In this document: one piece after another, positions 1-9,528 of the stretch
Layout of the letters: every line of letters starts with the position of its first letter
Numbering within the stretch: position 1 is the stretch's first letter
Assembly: GCA_905250885.1 (NCBI GenBank)
Contig: CAJNOQ010002889.1
Coordinates: 1 to 22,247, forward strand
Origin: Didymodactylos carnosus
Lineage: Eukaryota; Rotifera; Eurotatoria; Philodinida; Philodinidae
DNA: 22,247 nucleotides
Direction of reading: 5' to 3'
The notes under the pieces: model-generated
Told to the model about the DNA's origin: nothing
What the model saw: only the letters and a program-made list of their open reading frames with translations
Databases searched by the model: none
Made by a program: the position numbers and the translations under genes

Positions 1-280
1 CAGAAAACGGGGTCTCCAGGAGCCAAGAGCACGAATCCTTTTAGGCTTCTTACTAGCTCACTATCCTCTATCGATCGACGTACGAACGAATGAAATCGGA
101 GTGTGTCACTTGGGAATGTTCCCTCGTTAGCTGAAACTTAGCGATAAATACAGTGCTACGCCGTATAGCCTATACAATAAAAAAATTTTATTCTACCCAA
201 CCACAATGATTTAGATTATGAATCGTAACGCGATGGGTATAAAAGAATTATTTTCAAAACTAACGAGGCCCAGGTCGGCT
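1..280. other. Intergenic sequence, nothing recognised
   Basis: No coding exon, RNA gene or clear repeat is supported here. The first 30 bases (CAGAAAACGGGGTCTCC...) loosely resemble part of the foldback arm near 1200, but the similarity does not continue. Confidence 0.5.
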
Positions 281-720
281 CTCACGGCAAAGTCGCGATG
301 TGAGTCACGGAAAAACGTCATGGCGTGAACGCGTAACGCGATCGCTATTGGACTCACGAAAAATGTCACGATTTTTGCGATCACTATAAACTCACGATGG
401 AAAGGGATTTTTCCAATCCACTCGTAAAACTCACGGAGTGACTCCTGCTGTCGCTGTGTGAGTCCCAGGTTTTTACCAACATTTGGGCGTGAGCGCCTTA
501 TTCTCGCGATGTGACTTACGAGGTCGCATCGTGGGTCCCGTGTTTTATCAAAAATTCAGCGCGGCTAGCTGTTGTCGCGACGTGACTAAGCAGGGACTTA
601 CGATTTTTCTTCAGCAAGACTCCTATCGCGCCTTTTACTTACTCGCGCTTGTTTTTTCCTCCTGCTCCTTGAAGTGCTTATTCGATTTGGAGTTTTCCTG
701 TCTGAACAGGGCTTGTATAT
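281..720. repeat. CpG-rich stretch of degenerate repeated motifs
   Basis: This stretch is clearly richer in G+C and CpG than the rest of the window. A degenerate word, TCGCGATGTGAGTCACGG, recurs at 293-310, 451-469, 504-520 and 575-594 with substitutions. A second pair, GCGATCGCTATTGGACTCAC (338-357) and GCGATCACTATAAACTCACG (377-396), repeats with a 39-bp offset. It may be an old satellite or the inside of an unrecognised transposon. One 79-codon open frame (483-722) crosses it but resembles no protein I know and is not called. Confidence 0.5.
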
Positions 721-782
721 AGGGTTTTTATTTATTTTTTACGTGAAGAACACATTCACGCTAGGAGTTTCATCTGGAATCC

Positions 783-1336
783 CAAGGAAGCTGACGCTAA
801 GTCCACAATAAATCGCTTTTGACTTAAAACCTAGAGGACAATAGGTAATCGAGTATGCTGAATCCGAATATGATAATGGGTTTTGCCGCTAGATCTCCAG
901 AGATCCTGTTTCTGGAAAACGGATTTTCCAGCTCAAAACCTTTTGACGCTAATATTTTTTCTGACTTGTCCATATGAAAGAGCATATGGCAAAACCTATA
1001 AAAAACTGGTTTGACGGTTTTCGAAGGTTTTTGAAGACTGGAACTTCAAACGCCTAATAGGAACGCTTGAAACCTTCGAAAAACCGTCAAAAACCTTTGC
1101 AAATCAGTTTTTTAGGTTTTGCCATATGCTCTTTCATATGGACAGATTAGAAAAACAACTGGCGTCAAAAGGTTTTTGAGCTGAAAAAATCGATTTTCCA
1201 GAAACAGGGTCTCTGGAGACCTGGCGGCAAAAACCATTATCATAGTCGGATTCAGCATACTCGATTACCTATTGTTCTCTAGGTTTTAAGCCAAAAGCGA
1301 TTTATCAGTTGGTGGCCTGTCCTCGTAAGTTTCCTT
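783..1336. repeat. Large foldback palindrome, ~250-bp arms
   Basis: The left arm (about 783-1030) and right arm (about 1070-1336) are reverse complements, about 85-90% identical by eye. Shared landmarks include TCGAGTATGCTGAATCCG, CTCCAGAGA-CCTGTTTCTGG, CAAAACCTTTTGACGC, TCCATATGAAAGAGCATATG and the GACGGTTTTCGAAGGTTT region near the centre. The spacer is only about 40 bp. Neither arm codes for protein. It resembles a foldback transposon or a hairpin-forming long inverted repeat; a transcript across it would form long double-stranded RNA. It lies about 1.8 kb beyond the supervillin stop codon. Confidence 0.9.
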
Positions 1337-2319
1337 AGATGTATGATGAGTTTTCTAAATTTTCCTAAACTTCAATTCGATCCAAAAGCCTACCATAATG
1401 CTTATTAATATACACTCCATCTATGATTAATGTATTTTTGTTCTCCGACTTCGTATGGGATTTCTAAAACCCCTAGCTTTCCAAGTGAAAATCGTTTTTT
1501 TTTGGCTCGGGATCGTTTCCAGTAAAAGAAATGTGATGTTTGAATGAGCGCGCAAAACTGCATCAAATGATATAGTTCTCAAATACTTTCTGAAATATTT
1601 TTTCTCAGTCAAAAAAATTTCATCTGAGGGAGACTGGATGTGATACATTTCTGGTCAAAAACTAAAAGTTTTCCGAATAAGATTTTTTCTTGCAAGAATA
1701 CTGTTTTCAGGTACACAGCGTCATTCTACATCAAAAACAATCATTTCTGATGATAAAAAACTTGATATCCGCCTGCTCAGTGGAAAATGTTCACTGCGCC
1801 ATTCTCCCCTGATTGAGGAGAGAAAATTTTTATCCGAAGTTAGAACACCAGAAAAACAAATCGAGATGCTCAGACTTATACCAGGAGATTTTGAAGAATA
1901 TCAGAACATTTTCACTGTTGACCAATATGAGGTTCTAAAATTTGGTCCAATTGAACTGAAAATTTTCCTGACAGTGCATGACATAAATGTTCAGACGTGG
2001 TCTTGTGTATTTAACTTTTTGACTTTTGTCTCTGAACGTAAAGGATTTTTAAAATCAAAGACCGTAGTTTTTCACGGAGCTTTTTGTATTTTTTCTGAAA
2101 ATTGAGAAAGAAAGAAATAAACAAATTCTCAAATAACACCTGACAAACACAATTGACTATCTACAGTTAAAATTCCAGCCCAATAGTGTCAAATTTTAGA
2201 TCGTATTGATCGGTGATGAATACCTGACGAATACGATCTCCGTGAGTATATATACATATATAAATAATAATAATAGCAAAGATTATTAACGTATTGCGGT
2301 TCCTTTCCTATACTGAAAG
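1337..2319. other. Intergenic region, no supported gene
   Basis: No exon or known protein motif was found on either strand. Base composition is slightly more balanced than in the gene's introns. A 14-bp near-perfect inverted pair (CAGTGGAAAATGTTC near 1780 and GAACATTTTCACTG near 1906) and a 12-bp palindrome TTCTTGCAAGAA (1687-1698) suggest another very old repeat, but the arms cannot be extended convincingly. An 80-codon open frame at 1866-2105 (plus) has no recognisable features and is not called. Confidence 0.45.
2198..2239. repeat. Perfect 10-bp stem hairpin
   Basis: AGATCGTATT (2198-2207) and AATACGATCT (2230-2239) are exact reverse complements around a 22-nt loop. It lies 80 bp before the hAT-like MITE. 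No U-tract or other sign of function follows; it may be part of a decayed inverted-repeat element. Confidence 0.5.
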
Positions 2320-2327
2320 GTCTAAAC

Positions 2328-2482
2328 CAGGGATGAGCGGTAACGGTAAAAAAATCTTTTACCGAAGTTTACTGAGGTAAAATTTTGAGATTAATTACCG
2401 GTTTGAAATTACCGCGGTAAAAATCTGATATTGCTACCGAAGCGTCAGTAATGATAAACGTTTTAACCGTTAGCCATCTCTA
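2328..2482. mobile_element. Short hAT-like MITE (155 bp) with 8-bp target duplication
   Basis: The element starts CAGGGATGAGCGGTAACGG and ends with the imperfect inverse (reverse strand TAGAGATGGCTAACGG). It is flanked by GTCTAAAC (2320-2327) and GTCTAAAT (2483-2490), an 8-bp duplication with one mismatch. CAG/TAG-type ends with 8-bp duplications are the signature of hAT transposons. The interior is AT-rich with repeated TTACCG / CGGTAA words and no coding capacity, so it is a non-autonomous copy. Confidence 0.65.
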
Positions 2483-2489
2483 GTCTAAA

Positions 2490-3106
2490 TGTTTTCCTTT
2501 TATATCCTAGAAACCTCGTTAATCTTGAATTGTCTCAATAGTTACATCAAATATATGCTATTCTTTATTTAGTTTAGTTTAGTTACAAAACAAAACAAAA
2601 GAAAAATCTATCGACTTTGGTAAAAATAGAAACTTGATAACACTTTCGTTTTTTTTTAAAAGTGCAAAAAAGCTACGCATTAATAATAATCATGAAAAAA
2701 TAATATAAAAAATTAGAACAAAACATTTTGCGTATATGTAATTTTAAGAAAATGTAAAACAAAAAGTAGATATGATTTCATTCGTAATGAAAAAATTTAT
2801 AGAAATAGAAAAAACAAACAAACATGCTTCTTCCTAATTTTCGAAGAAGTATAAACCAAAAATAACATAATGGTTATTCTCTTCAGTATCAAAAACAAAC
2901 AAAGCAAAAATAAAAAACATAAAGAGAGATGCATGTCGTATAGAAACAAAACACAAAACTATGGCACATGTGTGTGTGTGTAGTGAGTGTAACAAATGTA
3001 ATTTACAATAATAACAAGGAATAACAAAATTAAAAAAAAAGAAAAACCGAGCCAGCGGACACATCTATCAGCTAGAGAACAAGAACAGCAGCACCAGGAA
3101 GTCGTC
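2490..3106 (-). other. Probable 3' UTR and downstream flank, low complexity
   Basis: This stretch follows the supervillin stop codon on the minus strand. It is A/T-rich with A-tracts and a (TG)6 run at 2969-2980. No further headpiece or other coding sequence is seen; open frames here are compositional. Confidence 0.5.
2564..2569 (-). promoter_or_regulatory. Possible poly(A) signal for the supervillin gene
   Basis: On the minus strand this is AATAAA, about 540 nt past the TGA at 3107. It is the best canonical hexamer I noticed in the 3' flank; variant hexamers nearer the stop cannot be excluded in such AT-rich DNA. Confidence 0.25.
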
Positions 3107-3474
3107 TCAAAAAAAACCAAGAGGTTTTTTGATATTCGTTTGTTTCCAATATGGCAACTAAAGTAGTAGATAAATATTAGTGAGTTGAACACATTTTCCT
3201 AGTTTAAGTATTATACGCTTACCGAGTAAAAGTCAGATTTTGTCATTCCAAATTCTTTCTATAAAAAATTAAAATAACTAACATTATCTATACTTTAAGA
3301 AATAACAACTCAACATACCTCAAAATCGTAATCTGATAAATACCACTCAATTTTCGAGGCATCAACACCTTCAGGCAATGGCCGAGTTTTAAGTTCATTA
3401 ATCGTATACTGTTCACGACATAAAGCGGAGACAATGTCAACAATTAAATCCTTTTGATTTTCATGTTTACCATC
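3107..3474 (-). CDS. SVIL: Supervillin exons 34-36: villin headpiece and stop
   Basis: Exons 3319-3474, 3223-3258 and 3107-3157 encode residues 1952-2031, a full villin headpiece. LIVDIVSALCREQYTINEL is followed by RPLPEGVDASKIEWYLSDYD and the helical subdomain FGMTKSDFYSLPYWKQTNIK. Exon 35 is a 36-nt microexon coding for KEFGMTKSDFYS exactly; introns of 60 and 65 bp flank it. The C-terminus is KKPLGFF instead of KKEKGLF (villin) or KKAKGLF (vertebrate supervillin). The core Trp cap (PYW) and the LPEGVD turn are kept, but the last basic residue of the KKxK crown is replaced by Leu. The domain normally binds F-actin; affinity here may be altered. Stop is TGA at 3107-3109. Confidence 0.96.
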
Positions 3475-6400
3475 CTAAAATAAATGGTTCTTTTGAACAA
3501 GTTTGAAATTTGTCATGGAGACTACTGTCATTTTCAAAACATAATATCCCTGACTATTTTTTGAATAATTCAATAGCTCCAGTTAATAAAAACTTGCGGT
3601 TTTGACCATTCTATAGCCAAGTCTATGCATCTCAATCTGCATTACCAAGAAAGAGATTTTGAGGCTGTCTCCATATAACGATAAAAAATTCATAATTCAC
3701 TCAAAAAAACTTGAAAACTTCAGAATATGCTGTATTTATGCTATTCTACATCCTATTCAATTCTTGACTCCCATTTTAAAAAGGATAATCGCAAGTTTTC
3801 ATCAACTTTAGTTATTGTGTTATTCAAAAAACAGCCAGGGATATTATGTTTTGAAAACGATAGTAGTTAAAATACACGTAGTTGATAAATCCATACGATT
3901 CTTACACAAGTAATACTTACCAGTAAATTCTGTTGTTTTGCTTGTAAATTAATTGTCCATTTAGGAAATAAATTCGTAAATTCGATGGGCTCTAGGCCAG
4001 CATAAACAACATAACCATGAGTATCTGGTATTTCACCGGTTTTTGCTAAAACAAACAGATCTTTTAATAATCTACAAGTTAGAGAAAAAAAGAGTCACAC
4101 CTTCCCAATAGTTGATTGCTGTTTTACAAGTACATCGTCTCTCTGCCGTAAAACGCATATCGGCAGTTCCACCAGCTTGTAAGCCAGCATTAAATAATTG
4201 TATTTCTAATTCGTCTGTTGGCATATCGCGAAATCCTTGCCATATATAAAGTTCATCTTCTGTATCAATTAAACACAATGCTAAATAAATGAACTCATTA
4301 GACTTTTCTGACATGAAGAAGACAACTTATCATATACCAGGCTGATGTTGATCATATAGATCTGTTTGAATAAAAGGAAATGGTGAAACGTGTTCAGATC
4401 GTAGCGGATACAAAACTGTAAAAGAAAAAAAATTAGCGTCTTGGAACAAATAACTAAAAGAGAATCGTACTTTCTACTGCCACAAACGGACCGTGCAAAC
4501 TAGATAAATGAAACATTCTCATTGTTGTTTGTTTGTATAATTTGGCTGTAAATAAAATCCGAGAAAATTATATCGTAGTTTTAAGTTGGAGAAAGACAGT
4601 CAATATCTTACAAAAGCAGCTACTTCTACAATTTGAGAACTTTAAAGTCGTATGATATGAAGTTTGTACAAAATGCTAATTTCCTGCGCAATCTCAGTCA
4701 CACATTGTTAATCGCTGTTGAATTAAGATATGAGTAACTCACATTTATAGCTCCTCATCTACCAGCAAAAAGCGTAATTATTGCTCAAAAATGGATCAAA
4801 AACACGATGAAACTTGCCGGTATTGATACGGACAAGTTTAAAACTCATTCATGTAGAGAAGCAATTATCTCAAAAGCAACAGTCCCAAGGACTTGGGATA
4901 CATCGGAGTCTAAGGACAGCGAAGTGGGCGAATGTCGACACTCTCAGGAGATTCTATCATAGAGAAATTATAGAAGATGAACGGCTATTTCGACAAAAGA
5001 TCATAATGCGGAGTACATAGTGACTTTGGACATACGTAGTTCGGTTTTTATGAGGTTTGTGAAATAAAATAGAAAATTTTGAGTTTGTTTAGCTCTCGAT
5101 ATGAAATTAGAGTTTTATGAACAAATCGAAGTCGGAGATTAACTTAGTATCCACCCTACACCCTCCGTGGTAAATTGCGGATCATCTCGATACTATTCTG
5201 GAGTTTCAGTCGATTTATGCTTAATCCTGAATTATTTTCAGAGATTAAAGATCGATTAAAGATATAGCTGTGACATTTTGTCTGATTAATTTACAAATAT
5301 ATCAAAGCAATTTCTAATAATTTCAAATCAATATCTGGTTTCCAAATGAAAAAATAGCATAAACACATTTTTTTGTGGTAACGAAGTGGTTTTTCAAATA
5401 TAAAATAATTGTAGTTTTTTAACGAAATTAAAATCAAAGCATGAAAAACGTAAGAAAATAGCTGAAAATGAAGGTTTTATAATGCTGGATCGCTCGTCCT
5501 CTGATCTTTGTAGGTTCGGAAAACAAACATATTTTACTAGGAAAATTTTAAAAAAATATCGTAACTCGTCAACAATTAGTGGTGTTGAACGATTAACATT
5601 TTGTACAAACTTCAAGCCATACAACCTTATAGTTGTTGAGTTATAATGGGAAATAGCCTTGTGAAGCACTTTAACTTACAATTTAACAATGAATGGTATT
5701 TTCGTCGATTTGGCCGTTCTTGAATAGCTTCCCAAAATAAATTTATTTCATCCCCTTCTTGCATTTCAGAAAATTCAATATCTGTGTTTGGCATAAAATC
5801 AAATTCACTTGGACGCCTTTAAACGAGGAAAACATGAAAAACTAACGATTGTGGAACTAATATATCTTTCATACTTTTCACGTATTTTTACTGCCGATTT
5901 TACAGCTAGAGATTTTAATTCATTTGATACTCGACAACCATGCCATAATAACATTGTTGTACTAGATGTTAACATAAACGATGTACGACTTCTTAAATTT
6001 GAACTATCGAGAGCTAATTGCCACCAGTGTGTTTCCACTTCAATTTCACCACGTAACACATACATGCGCCATTCTAGAAAAAGAATAAGTTTAAATAATG
6101 AATAAAGAAAGGATAATGATTATTACCTTGATTATTATTTCTTCTATGATTTCTTTTGCCTTCATGTATTGTCATTGTACCATCGAATAGTTGGAGAAAC
6201 ACTGGCTCTTCTTTTTCTTGTACAATATGTACCTGTCAATCAGAAAATAAATTGAAAAGATTGAAGATCAGACAGGTTCGTATGTCTATCATTAGTAGTA
6301 AGATTATATTTCATAACCAATCTAAATAATAAAGTAAACAGATCGATTTACTTACATGGGGGCCTTTTTCTTCATCTAAAAATACTGTCATTAACGCTGA

Positions 6401-9400
6401 TAATCCTTTTTCATTTGGCGATGATTTTGCTCCTTGCCAGATAAAGTAGGAAGTACGATCTCGACCCGTATCTGTTTTTCTCACGGATGCTTTTCCAGTA
6501 GCTAAAGAATGGAATCCTAAAATGAAGCAAAAAATAATCAAAATTAAATAATACAATAAATATCATTCACACATACCCGATGCCACCAATTTATATTTCC
6601 ATCTTATAATGTAAACATCTTCTGAGTGGAATTGGCCATAACTAAATGTATCTAATTCGTTTCTATCATTATCAGCAACATGCCATACATTAATTGATAA
6701 TGTTGTCACATCATGGCCACGTAACTCAACTGGATCGTACCTAAACGTATGACTCAAAATCAAATGTTTCTGTCTATGATACTACATTCAATAGAGCAAA
6801 CCATTTTTTTCCTCTTCCAAGATTCGCTTGTTCTAAAACAAAATTAACAGGAATATCATCCTGTTGTAACATTTTATGTACATCAGCCGGTTTCAATGTT
6901 TCAACAATGGATTGAGGCTATAATATAAGAAGATTTTATAGAATTAATTAAATTTTATGAATTTATAAAATTTTACCCGTCTTGCCGACGGAATGCGATT
7001 AGCATTATGAGCAGCATCATTAATAGGTTTCAGATCAGTTAAATCGCCTGGCCAATCATAAAATTTTCCTTTGAATAATAATGTTTCGACATTCTGATTT
7101 TGTTTACCAAATATGGACCATTCAGGACGTTTATTACCAGACGAATGAAAATTTTCGTCTAAAAAAAGACTTTTGTTTAATAGTTATCTTTATTAGTAGG
7201 TGGGAAAAAAAAATACCACATACCTTCAAATAAAGGATCAAATGGATTAATAGAACACTCAGAAAAGTCATAGGAGTCATTCCATAATTGTTGAGCAAGT
7301 TGTACGCCTAGTTGTCGCTTCGCTTTATCCGTATATTTTCCGTTCCATATATACAATTCTGGACCAAAATCAAGTACAAAAACCTAAAAATCAATAAATT
7401 AACTTCATAAAATGATATATCTGTTTAATCCAAATAATCTATGGGACAAATGAGTGGTAGTTTTTTTTCTTAAAATTACATAGCTAAAAAAAATACTATC
7501 ATCTTACTTCACTTGGATTCAGATATTTAACGGATAATGGCTTAAAACAAATATCATCTAATGGTATTAATGTATCATTTTCGACTTTATAAACACGATT
7601 TGATTCGACAATATTCGTTTCATAATAATCATCGTCGGTAGCATTACTAAGTTCTAGAAGAATAAAGACTTGATAGAATTACCATATATTATCATATAAT
7701 TTTATTGTACATACCATTAAAATCATTTCCTTTCAAAATTGCATATAACTGTGTGTATGCTTCATTACTGTTCTCATCATTTGACTGATCAATTAGATAA
7801 AATTTAACTTCATTGCGTATACCCATATCTCGATGTTGTTTTAAATATTCAATCAATTCCATGGTCTATAAATAAAAAAGATTAGCACATTGAAATACAT
7901 TAAGATATGTTTTATGTAGCAAAAATAGACCTTTGCTTTTTCAATTGTACTTGAAAAACGTCCTATCCATGCGAACACTTTTGAAGGGGTAATTAATATC
8001 TAAAACAAAAATATATAAAAATAAAATGAATTAGAAAAATCTATAATTAACCTACATAACTATCACCATCATTAATTGATTTAGCTGATGGATTCACAAG
8101 TCGTAATGGACAATGTCGACGACCTAGTAATTATAAGAGAAAAGACACTTTTAAGTATGTAATGAAGTTTTAATCTCATTGTTTGCAGTAAATGCTCATG
8201 TAGAATTTTCTTTTTTTTTGTAATTTTTCTTACCTTTGATAAGTATAAGCATAAGATCTTTGTATGATTCTAAACCAAATGTTGCTAGAGCATTTGGATC
8301 AATTTTTCTTAAATTTACTTCGGCAAAATTTTCTTTGGCTGCTAATGCTGCCAATGCTTCTTGAGCTAGACTAGAATTTTCTGAGACTAAATAAAAAATT
8401 GTAAATAAAGATTGTATCACACATGATTTTATATTCTTATACATACTTTGAGCTATTTTTAAACGTCTTAACTCTTGTTCTGATATATTTGTACGAATTT
8501 CTGTATATTCATCGACAGTTGGAATAACAGCTTGAATTTGTCGTAATGGATTTTTTGCGCCTTGTTGACGACGTTGTGGTTTAACACGAACAGGTTGTGG
8601 TTGTAATCTTCAATAAACAATTGAATAACAAATAATAGATGGTAATTTTTCTAGAAAAACTTAAATATACCTAACACTATCAGCTGCTATTCGTTCAAGA
8701 TCATCAATATTAAGTTGTATAGATTGTTCATCATTATGTGATTTTATATCGTTAAAAAATTCATCTAATTGATCATCGGGCTTTAAAACAGATACTATAT
8801 CAGATTTTACAACATTGATCAAATTATTATTATTAATCGATTTTGGAACTGTGTTTACTAGAAAAAATAAATACAATTATCTATTATAGAATAACTATCC
8901 ATTTTATCTACTTACTTGAATTGAGATTTGGCGATTGAGATGATAAATTTTTTTTGTTATTTGATTCTAAATTGAGAATATAAATAAAAATATTTAACAT
9001 TTCAAGGTCATAATAATCATCTTTATCACCACCTACTTTTCTGTTTAACATGATTATTATTATTTTCATCATGTTTAATTGAACTTTTATTCATGCATTG
9101 ACCCATTACAATTAATGTTACTAACTTTTTTCAACATCAAAGAAAAGCGCAAACAGAAGAACAAAAGAATAAACTTTGAAACAATTATAAACCTTCTAAA
9201 TATAATTCATTATTTTCGATATTGTAAACAGTTTGTGTGTGTGTGTGTTCATGTAATTTCGAATATAATCGGGTATATAAGGTATTATTTACATACGTTG
9301 TTGTACAAACTCTATCTTCTTTTTATGTCATCCTATCTCTTTTTCTTCGTATATGTATGTGGTGGTTTGAGGGTAATGATGCAACAAAACGAGTGAGTGT

Positions 9401-9490
9401 ATGTGTATAAAAAAAAGATATATATTGTTATGAGATGAGCTGTGACCGACAAAAAAAAATCGAACCCCTTAATTGTGGTGACTTCTATAG

Positions 9491-9528
<38 letters not shown>

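Noticed and set aside
1866-2105. 79-codon plus-strand open frame near the foldback
   Set aside because: No known motif, no splice partners found, and it lies in a repeat-rich flank; not enough to call a gene.
2834-3192. Two overlapping minus-strand open frames covering the last exon
   Set aside because: Neither is the true frame. The headpiece end (LPYWKQ...) is read in a third frame after the TTTAG acceptor at 3158-3159.
5809-6105. 98-codon plus-strand open frame
   Set aside because: It lies antisense to supervillin exons 28-29, whose minus-strand reading matches the family; it is a shadow frame.
8381-8386. TCTCAG acceptor for exon 17
   Set aside because: It gives a frame with an early stop; the TTATTTAG acceptor just upstream keeps phase and the ENSSLAQEALAALA reading.
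8967-9036. GT...AG interval treated as an intron of exon 14
   Set aside because: Removing 70 nt breaks the phase with exon 13 and deletes the LNRKVGG-like motif. Kept as an open alternative in the findings rather than in the main model.
9079-9396. 105-codon plus-strand open frame with hydrophobic stretches
   Set aside because: It runs over microsatellite-rich intron DNA, is low complexity and has no family motif.
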